A DNA stretch of 64,000 nt from JAQGMV01 sp963828715 (GTDB lineage Bacteria > Pseudomonadota > Gammaproteobacteria > Burkholderiales > SG8-41), in contig CAWHFX010000020.1 in assembly GCA_963828715.1 (NCBI GenBank), positions 434,001 to 498,000 on the forward strand. The letters are read 5' to 3'. Positions 8,851 through 16,960 of the stretch are shown piece after piece. Below the pieces are notes generated by a model. That model was not told the origin of the DNA and did not search any database. It saw only the letters and a list, made by a program, of their open reading frames with translations. A program made the position numbers and the translations under genes. How positions within the stretch are numbered: the stretch's first letter is position 1; every line of letters starts with the position of its first letter.

Positions 8851-9062
8851 TTGCCTCCGCGTAGCCGTTGCGGCGGCGGGTTCGACTCACCTCGTCCTCG
8901 ACGTGATCGGCGGGTGCCTGTTTTCGATCCGCACAAGCGCATTCCCGGGGGGGGGAGCGCAATGCACCACCGCTATCACGCGTGACCTGCGCGACGGGTT
9001 ACGTTTGACATATCGCCGGTCTGTCAGGTTCTGCCGGAAGCCCTGGTGCGGCCCCGAAGCCG

Positions 9063-9076
9063 ATGATGCAGATCAA
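9063..9076 (+). promoter_or_regulatory. FNR-like box just upstream of the FNR-type gene
   Basis: ATGAT-GCAG-ATCAA has both half-sites at the right spacing and lies about 62 bases before the preferred start at 9138. It suggests autoregulation. The box overlaps an in-frame ATG at 9063, which argues that this upstream ATG is not the real start. Confidence 0.55.
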
Positions 9077-9137
9077 AGTTACGGCAGGGGCGCTGCGACA
9101 GAATGCACACACAGGCCAGACGCTTGCGGAAGCCGCC

Positions 9138-9917
9138 ATGTTGCTGAGTAATGGAACTGCAAACACATCGGGTGATAGCCTGCCCGGTGCGGGACCCGCA
9201 CTGTCGCATGACAATCCGGCCGTTCACTCGTCGAGCTGCGAGTCGTGCAGTTTGAGAAGTGGCTGTCTGCCGCACAGCCTGCGCGACGCCGACCTTGCTA
9301 CGTTTTCTGCGCTGGCGAGACTGAAGCGCAAGATCCACCGCCCCGCACAACTCTTCAGCGCGGGCGATCCGCTCAACAGTTTGTATGTCGTGCGCAGCGG
9401 GACGTTCAAGACCGTGACGATCTCGCACGAAGGCCGCCCGAAGATCACCGGCTTCTATCTACCGGGGGATCTGATGGGACTCGAGGGCATCGGCGACAAC
9501 GTGCACGCGTTCGATGCGATCGCACTCGAAGACAGCGAGGTTTGCGTCCTGCCCATCGCTCAGCTCGAAGCAATGGCCAGCGCGATTCCGGATCTGCTCA
9601 AGGAATTCGTCCGTCTCCTCTCGATCGAAATCACGCGCGACCACCGCCTCACCACTCTGCTGGGGTGCATGGATGCAGAGCAGCGAGTCGCACGCTTTCT
9701 GCTCACTCTGGCGGAGCGGTATCATCGCCTGGGGTACGCGAGCAACGCGCTTCTGCTCCACATGACGCGCGACGATATCGCGAGTTACCTGGGCCTTTCT
9801 TCCGAAACCGTGAGCCGCATCATTTCCCGTTTGCGGCGCAAAGGCGTGCTGACCGTCGATCAGCGCCACATCGGTTTTGCCGATGCCGGTCGACTTGAAA
9901 AAGCGGCTGACTGGTAG
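9138..9917 (+). CDS. fnr: FNR-type oxygen-sensing transcriptional regulator
   Basis: A 259-residue Crp/Fnr regulator with every ligand needed for an oxygen-labile [4Fe-4S] cluster. These are the cluster C-x2-C-x5-C at about residues 34-43 (CESCSLRSGC) and a fourth cysteine near 136 (EDSEVCVLP), which lines up with Cys122 of E. coli FNR. The sensory beta-roll is followed by a helix-turn-helix at about 211-233 (DDIASYLGLSSETVSRIISRL), with the E-x2-SR recognition residues that read TTGAT-type half-sites. I prefer ATG 9138 to the in-frame ATG 9063, which has no ribosome site and overlaps an FNR box. It probably controls the boxes listed in this window. Confidence 0.92.
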   Translation: MLLSNGTANTSGDSLPGAGPALSHDNPAVHSSSCESCSLRSGCLPHSLRDADLATFSALARLKRKIHRPAQLFSAGDPLNSLYVVRSGTFKTVTISHEGRPKITGFYLPGDLMGLEGIGDNVHAFDAIALEDSEVCVLPIAQLEAMASAIPDLLKEFVRLLSIEITRDHRLTTLLGCMDAEQRVARFLLTLAERYHRLGYASNALLLHMTRDDIASYLGLSSETVSRIISRLRRKGVLTVDQRHIGFADAGRLEKAADW

Positions 9918-10073
9918 TTGAGGGCAAGTGTAGACGGAAGTCTCTCGGCAGCTCGAAGGCCGCAGAGCGGTATCGCACTCCATACGCATGCTGCTGCCCG
10001 CTACGGTCGATCAGCGGAAATCCCGGCGGCAGCGACAATGCCGGCCGCGGGCGGCCTGCGACCGCCGCGCGTC

Positions 10074-10244
10074 TCACTGCGCCAGCGGGTGATCGTTCAA
10101 TATCGTCAATAGCTGCTGGATGGCACTGGCCGTATCAACGGGCATCTCGTTGCGCTCGTGCAAACTGGCAAGCTCGCGCGTCACGAGCTGGACAAGCGTC
10201 AGGAGCTGCTTCCGATCGCGCTCGAGCCCTGTCGCATACAGCAC
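10074..10244 (-). CDS. Possible small protein, unknown
   Basis: An open frame of about 56 codons from a GTG at 10244, below and close to the end of the preceding small gene. The product (ATGLERDRKQLLTLVQLVTR followed by ELASLHERNE) is helical and charged, and its composition looks like protein. There is no ATG near the expected start; the frame opens 60 bases further up at a stop. GGAG lies about 12 bases before the GTG. It could be a real cistron co-transcribed with its neighbour or chance. I recognise no family. Confidence 0.35.
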   Translation of the reverse strand: MLYATGLERDRKQLLTLVQLVTRELASLHERNEMPVDTASAIQQLLTILNDHPLAQ

Positions 10245-10300
10245 CAGCTCGACATGGCTCCATCCCGAGAGCTCGATCGCCCGGTCGTGGGTGACCGGAT

Positions 10301-10507
10301 CTAGTCTTCACCCATCTTTTGAAACGCCGCACGGGCGGCGGACTTCAGCTGACGATCGAGGGCGCCGGTTTTCGATTCGGGTTGCGCGCGGCGACCTGGC
10401 ACTCTATCCGATGTCGGAGAAAAATGCCGGCGCCAGGTGCGGACTTCCAGCTCGTTCAACGCGATGCGAGTGAGGCGGGCCGGGACTTTTGCTTGATTGG
10501 CTGACAT
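10301..10507 (-). CDS. Small basic protein, unknown, under an FNR-type promoter
   Basis: A 68-residue, strongly basic protein (many Arg/Lys, e.g. LNELEVRTWRRHFSPTSDR) with a good ribosome site (GGAAGGA) seven bases before ATG 10507. I recognise no family. The upstream region carries the best FNR box in the window, at the expected distance from a near-consensus -10 box. It is therefore likely an oxygen-limitation-induced gene, possibly a nucleic-acid-binding small protein; that last point is a guess from charge only. Confidence 0.6.
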   Translation of the reverse strand: MSANQAKVPARLTRIALNELEVRTWRRHFSPTSDRVPGRRAQPESKTGALDRQLKSAARAAFQKMGED

Positions 10508-10538
10508 GGCGGATTCCTTCCGTATGATTTGTGATTTC

Positions 10539-10579
10539 ATTATGTGCGGGCATACGGAATGGGCGCTGATCCACATCAG
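10539..10579 (-). promoter_or_regulatory. Class II FNR-type promoter
   Basis: CTGAT-CCAC-ATCAG (10566-10579) is a perfect dyad with the FNR spacing. On the minus strand a -10 box CATAAT lies at 10544-10539, giving a start site near 10532. The box centre is then about 40.5 bases upstream, which is the class II FNR geometry. The ATG of the small basic protein follows at 10507. Confidence 0.7.
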
Positions 10580-10637
10580 GATCTCGCAGGGCTGGAAGTT
10601 ATCGTTGCGCGTACGCCAAATCCGACGCACGGCCGAT

Positions 10638-12473
10638 TCAGTTACGGGCGGCCGGAGTAAGCAATGTCTCCCTGCGTTCGGACTGCCTCAGGTAAGTGAC
10701 TTTGACGGCCTGGCCGGGTTTCAGCGTGTCGATCACATACATGTAGTCGTAGACATTCGCGATCGGGCGCTCGCCGACTTCGACGATCACATCGCCCTTC
10801 TGGAGTCCTGCCCTGTCGGCCGGCCCGCCACCGATGACCCCGCCGACGAGCAATCCATCCACCCTGGTGCTGTAGTCAGGAATGGTGCCGGTGAATACGC
10901 GTGTGCCGCTCCGGCTCATGCGTGGCGCCGCGTGCTGTTCCACTTTGACGAATGCAGGCGGTGCAGCGAGAGCCTCGACGTGGCCGGCCAGCGCGGAAGT
11001 GAACGTGGCAATGCGGTCGAGATCGCCGTAGTTGATCTTGTCCGCCGTATCCGAAGGTCGATGATAGTCGGCGTGCGCGCCAGTGAAGAAATTCAGCGTC
11101 GGAATGTTGACGGCATTGAAGCTTGCGACATCCGTCGGTTGATAGGGATCATCCTGCAGCGCGAGGTCGAAACCCGCTACCACGTTCTCATCGCGCAGGA
11201 GCTGCGGCCACACGGGGCTCGTTCCCACGGCCTGCACGATCAACCGGTTGTCCTGCATGCGCCCGACCATGTCGAAATTGAGGTAGGCACGGATCCGGTC
11301 CATCGGTACCGGCGCGGCCCGCACGAACGCGGCCGAGCCGAGCAGCCCGATTTCTTCTCCGGACCAGAACCCGAACATGATGTTCAGGCCCCTGGGTCCG
11401 GCCGCGAGCGCCTGCGCGGCCGCGAGCACCGCTGCGACACCCGACGCATTGTCGTCGGCGCCGTGGTGAATGCGCCGTGCTTCGCTCTTGTCTGCGAGCG
11501 AATTGCCGATCTGTCCACGACCGAGATGATCGTAGTGCGCGCCGAGTGCGATCCAGGGCTTTTCGGCTTCAGCAACTTCGGCGGTCGCCGGAAGATAGGC
11601 CACGACGTTGCTCGCCGAGCGCGTTTCGCGGACGACGGACGCCTTCACCGTCGCGATCACCCCCGGCAGAGCCAAGTCTGACGCAGCGCTTTCGCCGGAA
11701 TCGAGCGCGCGCTGCGCGTCTTCCAGCGTTCGTGCAGGCGAAGCGAACAGCGCACGCGCGACCTGTTTGCCGATGCTGACCGCCACCAGACCCGAAGCGG
11801 AGATCGCGCTGTCGAACGACATCGGAATCACAGCGCCTGCATTGGGCGAACGGGGTCCGGCTATCACGACCATGCCCCTGGCGCCGCGTTGGCGCGCCGC
11901 GCTCTCCTTGTAGCGCAGATCCGAATAGCGAGCGAGGACGCTGCGGATCTTGGGATCGGCGTTCTCCGGGAAGTAGCGGAGCACGACCACGATCTTGTCT
12001 TTGACGTCGAGATTGGCGTAGCTGTCGTAACTCACGCCCTGGTTCGGTGGGACGACGATGCCGTAACCCGTGAAAACGACCGGCGCGGAGATCGTTGCGT
12101 CAGCGGAAAACGACAGGGCCTGGATATCGTTGCGCGATTCGAACGTGCTGATGCGGCCGTCCCGAGCCGAAGTGACGCTTATGGACGACCCGCCGTCGCG
12201 CGCACCGGCCGTGAACTCGAATGGCACCCGATAATCGCGCAGCCCGGGCAGCGGCAATGCACCGATGCGCCGCAGTTCCGAGATGATGTATTCGGACGCG
12301 ACGCGTTCGCCAGGCGATCCGGTTGCCCGGCCTTCCGCGGCGTCGGATGCAAGCGCCGTGACGTGCGCTTTCGTTCGTGACGCATGTTCCTGTGCGCCGA
12401 TGCACGTGATGTGGAAGACGAAGAGCGCGACACAGAGGACCAACCCGCGCCTTACGCTCGCACGGCGGCTCAT
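10638..12473 (-). CDS. Secreted M28-family zinc aminopeptidase with PA and PDZ domains
   Basis: A 611-residue protein with a signal peptide (hydrophobic stretch at about 9-27). A PA-type insert lies near 130-275 and an M28 peptidase core at about 285-495, with all zinc ligands visible: H313 and D315 (GAHYDHLG), D340/D341 (HHGADDNASG), E373/E374 (WSGEEIG), D401 (NFDMVG) and H471 (HADYHRPSD). A C-terminal PDZ domain (about 520-605) ends the chain. It should cleave N-terminal residues from peptides in the periplasm or outside. Its ATG overlaps the stop of the upstream TolB-like gene (ATGA), so the two are translationally coupled. Confidence 0.92.
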   Translation of the reverse strand: MSRRASVRRGLVLCVALFVFHITCIGAQEHASRTKAHVTALASDAAEGRATGSPGERVASEYIISELRRIGALPLPGLRDYRVPFEFTAGARDGGSSISVTSARDGRISTFESRNDIQALSFSADATISAPVVFTGYGIVVPPNQGVSYDSYANLDVKDKIVVVLRYFPENADPKIRSVLARYSDLRYKESAARQRGARGMVVIAGPRSPNAGAVIPMSFDSAISASGLVAVSIGKQVARALFASPARTLEDAQRALDSGESAASDLALPGVIATVKASVVRETRSASNVVAYLPATAEVAEAEKPWIALGAHYDHLGRGQIGNSLADKSEARRIHHGADDNASGVAAVLAAAQALAAGPRGLNIMFGFWSGEEIGLLGSAAFVRAAPVPMDRIRAYLNFDMVGRMQDNRLIVQAVGTSPVWPQLLRDENVVAGFDLALQDDPYQPTDVASFNAVNIPTLNFFTGAHADYHRPSDTADKINYGDLDRIATFTSALAGHVEALAAPPAFVKVEQHAAPRMSRSGTRVFTGTIPDYSTRVDGLLVGGVIGGGPADRAGLQKGDVIVEVGERPIANVYDYMYVIDTLKPGQAVKVTYLRQSERRETLLTPAARN

Positions 12474-13597
12474 CGAGTCGAGGCCCGGCGGGGCGGGGCA
12501 TCACTCAGCGCCCCGAGCGCTTTGGCGTGGTTCCAATCGGCGAGGAAAATCTGTCCCGCGCCGGCACCCGAGCGGCTCGATGTCCAGGCGAGGCGCTTCC
12601 CATCCGGCGATGGGACCGGCAGTCCGTCGAAGCCGGCCGAGTACGTGACCTGGACCGGTTCTTTTGCGCCTTCGACGTCGACCATGAACAGCTCGAAATT
12701 GTCGTGCCCCAGCTTGTTCGAGGCGAAGATGACGTACTGCCCCGACGGATGTTCGTAGGGGGCCCAGCTCACGGCACCGAAATCCGTAAGTCGCTTCACG
12801 TCGCTGCCGTCCGGACGCATGGTGTAGATGTCGGCGCTGCGCCCTTCCGCATCGAAGCGGCGCCATACGATGCGCTTGCCGTCGTGCGTAAAGAATGGAC
12901 CGCCGTCGTAGCCCGGCGTATGCGTGAGGCGCCGTACGTCGGTCCCGTCGGCACGCATGATGTAGATCTCGGCGAAATGGCTCGCATCCTTGTCGAGCAG
13001 CCGCTGCTCCGCTTCGCTCAGGCTGCGGTTGTACGCTTCGCGGTTGGATGAGAAGACGATCCATTGCCCGTCAGGCGAGTAGGCCCCTTCGGCGTCGTAA
13101 CCGCGCGCAGTGGTGAGCCGCTTCAGCGTGCCGTTCGATTCGCTATAGGCGTAGATCTCCATCTCCGGATCGAAATCCCATGCATAGCGGCGCTGCGCGC
13201 CTGATGCTCTCAATGCGAGCTCCTGCTCCTGCAATTTTTTCGATTCGGGATCGGCGTGTGTCGAGGCGAACAGAATCTCGTCACTCGCAGGACGAAAGAA
13301 AGCGCACGTCGTCTTCCCGGTTCCGGTGGAAATCCGGGTTGTGCGGCCACTCGCCAGATCGAGCACGTAGATCTGGTAGAACGGATTGCCGGGCTCGCGC
13401 TCGCTCTGGAAGACGATGCGTTTGCCATCGGGCGACCAGTAGCCCTCACCGGCCCGCCGGCCTTCCGTCGTGAGCTGTCGTATGTCTGTCAGGAAATCCT
13501 GTTCCTGATAAACGGCCCCCGGTTTGTCGGCGGAAACAGCCGCCATCGCTGCCGCGGCGATCGCGCCTGCCGCGATCAGCTTGCTGATAAGGTTCAT
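12470..13597 (-). CDS. Exported TolB-like WD40 beta-propeller protein
   Basis: A 375-residue protein with a signal peptide (LIAAGAIAAAAMAAVSA) and repeated PD40 beta-propeller motifs such as YWSPDGKRIVFQSER, YSPDGQWIVFSSNRE, FFTHDGKRIVWRRFD and PSPDGKRLAWTSSRS. Such propellers bind peptides or proteins in the periplasm; members beside peptidase genes are often described as peptidase-associated. The start at 13597 is where the signal peptide begins. It forms a two-gene operon with the M28 peptidase, with a 4-base overlap, which suggests a joint role in handling extracellular peptides. Confidence 0.87.
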   Translation of the reverse strand: MNLISKLIAAGAIAAAAMAAVSADKPGAVYQEQDFLTDIRQLTTEGRRAGEGYWSPDGKRIVFQSEREPGNPFYQIYVLDLASGRTTRISTGTGKTTCAFFRPASDEILFASTHADPESKKLQEQELALRASGAQRRYAWDFDPEMEIYAYSESNGTLKRLTTARGYDAEGAYSPDGQWIVFSSNREAYNRSLSEAEQRLLDKDASHFAEIYIMRADGTDVRRLTHTPGYDGGPFFTHDGKRIVWRRFDAEGRSADIYTMRPDGSDVKRLTDFGAVSWAPYEHPSGQYVIFASNKLGHDNFELFMVDVEGAKEPVQVTYSAGFDGLPVPSPDGKRLAWTSSRSGAGAGQIFLADWNHAKALGALSDAPPRRASTR

Positions 13598-13722
13598 CGA
13601 TATCCGTCTGGAGAGCGTGGTGCGTATCGTACATGAGGGCGCCGGAACGCGTTCGTTGCGGCGTAGACGGTAAACTATCGGCGTGTCGGAGCTCGCCTGC
13701 GACGCGCTAAGGAGGATTTTCG

Positions 13723-14580
13723 ATGCCACTGAAGTACCCGCTGGTCCACGTCGACGACGTCACGCCCGAGAACATGAAGAAGGGCGACGGCTGGGCCATA
13801 TCCGAGTTCCGGCTGCCGATCACGGGCGAGCAAGGCAGCTCGACGACGATTTTTCATTCGATATTCCGCCCGGGGTCGACCCACGCGAAACACCTGCACA
13901 GCAGATGCGACGAGATCGCCGTCTACCTGAAGGGCCACGGCACCGTGGGTCAGAGCAACGAACGCACTGAAGTGCGTCCCGGCCACTGTCGCGTCATGCC
14001 AAAAGGGGTAGAGCATTTTTTTCACAATGAGACGAAAGACGAGGACGGGCTCGTCATCGGCTTCTACGTCGGCGCGAAGAACGTGGCCGATACCGGTTAC
14101 GAATTCCGCGGGGCCGTCACCGAGGAGGACCTGCGTGCGCCGCGCACGAGGACGTTCAGCGAAGGCATCCTCGTAAACATCGAGGACGTCGAGCCGCTGC
14201 AAATGGACGCGAAGGACGGCTGGAACATCACCGATTTCCGCATGCCGATCGGGCGGCACAACGGAAGCGCGACCGCGCTTTTCTGGGCGAAGTTCATGCC
14301 CGGTTCGGTGCACAAGAAGCATCGGCACGACAACTGCGAGGAGCTTTATTACGTGATCAGCGGCCATGGCGTCGCGGGGGCGGGGCCCGATCGTGCGAAA
14401 GTTCGCGGCGGGCACGTGCACTACATTCCGAAAGGCGTCGAGCACTTCATGTACAACACCAGCAAGACCGAGCCGCTCGAGGTGATCGGGATTTACATCG
14501 GTGCGGGAAGCGTCGATGAGACCGGTTACGTCTACACGGGCGATGTGACTCCAGCGGATCTCGAGGTGAGTACGAGCTAA
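13723..14580 (+). CDS. Bicupin protein with two intact metal sites
   Basis: A 285-residue protein made of two homologous cupin domains. The first site is H54, H57, H59, E64 (GSTHAKHLHSRCDE) and the second is H197, H200, H202 and E206/E207 (GSVHKKHRHDNCEE). Each is followed by PKGVEHFFHN or PKGVEHFMYN with the last histidine. Both domains therefore look able to hold a metal ion, as in bicupin oxidoreductases, decarboxylases and dioxygenases; the reaction cannot be read off. A strong ribosome site (AAGGAGG) precedes ATG 13723. It is divergent from the TolB-like gene. Confidence 0.85.
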   Translation: MPLKYPLVHVDDVTPENMKKGDGWAISEFRLPITGEQGSSTTIFHSIFRPGSTHAKHLHSRCDEIAVYLKGHGTVGQSNERTEVRPGHCRVMPKGVEHFFHNETKDEDGLVIGFYVGAKNVADTGYEFRGAVTEEDLRAPRTRTFSEGILVNIEDVEPLQMDAKDGWNITDFRMPIGRHNGSATALFWAKFMPGSVHKKHRHDNCEELYYVISGHGVAGAGPDRAKVRGGHVHYIPKGVEHFMYNTSKTEPLEVIGIYIGAGSVDETGYVYTGDVTPADLEVSTS

Positions 14581-14637
14581 GGCGGCGCGCGGCTTCCCAA
14601 CGTCGCCCGGCCCGCGTCGTCGCAGGTTCTCAGTTTC

Positions 14638-15474
14638 ATGTCGGCCTTGAAGATCGCCACCTTCAACGTCAACGGTGTGAACGGGCGCCTGCCGGAACTG
14701 CTCGCGTGGCTCTCCGAGACAGCGCCCGACATCGTCTGTCTGCAGGAGATCAAGACCACGGACGAGAAATGTCCGGCTCGCGCGATCGAAGCGGCCGGCT
14801 ATCAAGCGATCTGGCACGGCCAGCGGGCGCATCACGGCGTCGCGATCCTCGCCAGAGGGGAAGCGCCGAGGGAGATCCGGCGCGGGCTGCCGGGTGACGA
14901 CACGGACCGTCAGGCTCGCTACCTCGAAGCCGAGAGCAAAGGTCTCGTCGTCGCTTCCATCTATCTCCCGAACGGTAATCCGCAGCCGGGGCCCAAGTTC
15001 GATTACAAGCTCACCTGGTTCGACCGGCTGATCCGGCATGCTGAAGGTCTCTGCCGCTCGGGTCTGCCGGTCGTGCTTGCCGGTGATTTCAACGTCGTGC
15101 CGACGGATGCCGATATCTACAACGCATGGGCGTGGCGCTTCGACGCCGTCGTGCAGCCGCAAAGTCGCGATGCATATCGGCGCTTGCTGGGACACGGCTG
15201 GATCGATGCGACGCGTTACCTGCATCCCGAGAAGCGGATCTACACGTTCTGGGTCAACCACCAGTACTTCCGGCGCAACGCTGGCTTCCGTATGGATTTC
15301 CTTCTGATAAGCCCAGCGCTCGCGCACAACTTGAAAGCGGCCGAGGTCGATACGGCGTTCCGCGGACGCGCCGGCGCAAGCGACCATGCCCCGACGTGGA
15401 TCCGACTGGAGGAGACCCCGCAAGCCCGCGGAGCCTCCGGCTCGATAATGGAGCCCGCTGCGGGGACACGATGA
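14638..15474 (+). CDS. xthA: Exodeoxyribonuclease III / AP endonuclease
   Basis: A 278-residue member of the EEP nuclease fold. Visible motifs are FNVNGVNGR (N-terminal Asn), CLQEIKTTDEKCP (metal-binding Glu), SIYLPNGNP, VLAGDFNVVPTD (catalytic Asp and Asn), RMDFLLIS and ASDHAPTW (the His/Asp pair). It cleaves 3' of damaged ends and incises abasic sites in base-excision repair. The C-terminus extends some 15 residues past the usual end. The stop overlaps the next gene's ATG by four bases. Confidence 0.95.
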   Translation: MSALKIATFNVNGVNGRLPELLAWLSETAPDIVCLQEIKTTDEKCPARAIEAAGYQAIWHGQRAHHGVAILARGEAPREIRRGLPGDDTDRQARYLEAESKGLVVASIYLPNGNPQPGPKFDYKLTWFDRLIRHAEGLCRSGLPVVLAGDFNVVPTDADIYNAWAWRFDAVVQPQSRDAYRRLLGHGWIDATRYLHPEKRIYTFWVNHQYFRRNAGFRMDFLLISPALAHNLKAAEVDTAFRGRAGASDHAPTWIRLEETPQARGASGSIMEPAAGTR

Positions 15475-16151
15475 GCGATCACGTCTTCACCTGGCGGATT
15501 GCGGTGGACGGAGCGGAGACCTCCGCCGTGTTCGAGCCTGCGCCGCTTGACCGGCGCGGCACGGTTTTTGTGTGCGCTCACGGCGCGGGCGGTCACATGC
15601 ACGACCGGAACATGAACGCACTTGGGGCGGCTTTGCGCGGTCGCGGCATCGACATCGTCCGATTCAATTTCCTCTACCGTGAACAGGGCTCCCGCAGGCC
15701 CGATGCCATGGCACGTCTCGAAGCATGCATGAACGCGGTCGTCTCGCACACGAGGCGAGAGGTCGATCCGCACAGACTTTTGATCGGCGGGCGCTCGATG
15801 GGCGGCCGAGCCGCTTCCATGCTCGCCGCACACGGCGCCGAATGCGATGGCCTGCTCCTCTTCGCGTATCCGCTGCATCCTGCCGGCAAGCCGGAGAAGC
15901 TGCGCGACGCGCATCTGCGAGCCATCCGGGTGCCGGTGCTGTGTCTGAACGGCACGCGCGACGCGCTGTGCCGGCGCGATCTGATGGAGCACGCACTCGC
16001 GAGCGTCGGGCCGAACTGGCGAATGCACTGGCTCGAGGGCGCTGATCACTCGTTTCACGTGCTCAAAGCCTCGGGGCGCACCGATAAGGACGTGCTGGAG
16101 GAGAGCGCGACTGTCACCCGCGACTGGCTTTGTCAGCTTGGGTCGAGCTGA
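15471..16151 (+). CDS. Alpha/beta hydrolase, KANL3/Tex30-like (dienelactone-hydrolase-like)
   Basis: A 226-residue alpha/beta hydrolase. The oxyanion loop CAHGAGGHMHD lies near residues 36-45. The nucleophile elbow GGRSMGGRAASM puts the catalytic serine at about 109, and the final histidine lies in EGADHSFHVL. This pattern matches the bacterial KANL3/Tex30-like hydrolases, whose substrates are unknown. It starts inside the stop of xthA (ATGA) and is thus translationally coupled to it, a repeated arrangement that may be only organisational. Confidence 0.85.
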   Translation: MSDHVFTWRIAVDGAETSAVFEPAPLDRRGTVFVCAHGAGGHMHDRNMNALGAALRGRGIDIVRFNFLYREQGSRRPDAMARLEACMNAVVSHTRREVDPHRLLIGGRSMGGRAASMLAAHGAECDGLLLFAYPLHPAGKPEKLRDAHLRAIRVPVLCLNGTRDALCRRDLMEHALASVGPNWRMHWLEGADHSFHVLKASGRTDKDVLEESATVTRDWLCQLGSS

Positions 16152-16198
16152 CGTCTCACCAAGCGCGTGACGACGGTGGTAAGGCTACAATCCGCGGC

Positions 16199-16861
16199 AT
16201 GCTTTCCGTCCTGTCGCTGCTCGAAACACGCGTGCTGGGCGTGTTGATCGAAAAAGAACGGACCGTTCCCGACAGCTATCCGCTCACGCTCAACTCGCTC
16301 GTCTCCGGCTGCAACCAGAAGAGCAGCCGGGATCCGATCATCAACGCGACCGAGAGCGAAGTGCAGAGCGCACTCGATACGCTGAAATCGATGTCACTGG
16401 TTATCGAGTCGAGCGGCGGCCGCGTCTCGCGTTACAGCCACAACTTCGAGCGGGTATTGCAGGTGCCGCGTCAGGCAAGCGCGCTGCTCGCGGTGCTCAT
16501 GCTGCGCGGGCCGCAAACGGCCGGCGAGCTTCGGATCAACTCCGAACGGCTGCACGCGTTCGCGGATATTTCGTCCGTCGAGGCGTTTCTGACGGAGCTG
16601 GCCGAACGGCCGGCGGGGGCGCTCATTGCCGAGCTCTCCCGTCAGCCGGGTGCACGCGAGAATCGCTGGATGCATCTTCTGTCCGGCCCACCGCCGGCCG
16701 GAGATGTTGCTCCGCCGCCGGTGTCAGAGCCCGGTTCGATGAGTATCGGCGTGACGGAGGTTGCCGCGCTCAAGGCGAACGTCTCCCGCCTCGAGAAGGA
16801 TGTGGACGAGCTCAAGGCGCAGATCGCGAGGATCTGCGCCGAGCTGGGCATAACGCGCTGA
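16199..16861 (+). CDS. YceH-family (DUF480) protein
   Basis: A 220-residue protein with two tandem winged-helix-like domains (LSLLETRVLGVLIEKERTVPDSYPLTLN is the family signature). A coiled-coil tail at about residues 190-218 follows (EVAALKANVSRLEKDVDELKAQIARICAEL). The start at ATG 16199 is where the signature begins. YceH is conserved in proteobacteria and has no assigned biochemical function, though its folds suggest DNA or protein binding. It converges on the stress-protein gene downstream. Confidence 0.92.
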   Translation: MLSVLSLLETRVLGVLIEKERTVPDSYPLTLNSLVSGCNQKSSRDPIINATESEVQSALDTLKSMSLVIESSGGRVSRYSHNFERVLQVPRQASALLAVLMLRGPQTAGELRINSERLHAFADISSVEAFLTELAERPAGALIAELSRQPGARENRWMHLLSGPPPAGDVAPPPVSEPGSMSIGVTEVAALKANVSRLEKDVDELKAQIARICAELGITR

Positions 16862-16960
16862 AGCGATTGACGCGCTCCGGATTGCGGTCCACCGGATGAC
16901 GACCCGAGGCCGCCATCCGGGAATACTGTTCCGTGATCCAGGCGGAGCTGTAAGCGCTCG

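Noticed and set aside
9063..9137. In-frame ATG at 9063 as start of the FNR-type gene
   Set aside because: It has no ribosome site, coincides with an FNR box, and would add an unusually long leader before the cysteine cluster.
10497..11681. 394-codon plus-strand open frame opposite the M28 peptidase
   Set aside because: The peptidase has all metal ligands on the other strand; the plus-strand translation is featureless.
13675..15423. 582-codon open frame on the minus strand opposite the bicupin and xthA genes
   Set aside because: It is antisense to two genes with clear family motifs; its translation is Arg/His-rich with no family sequence. Long antisense frames are expected at this GC content.
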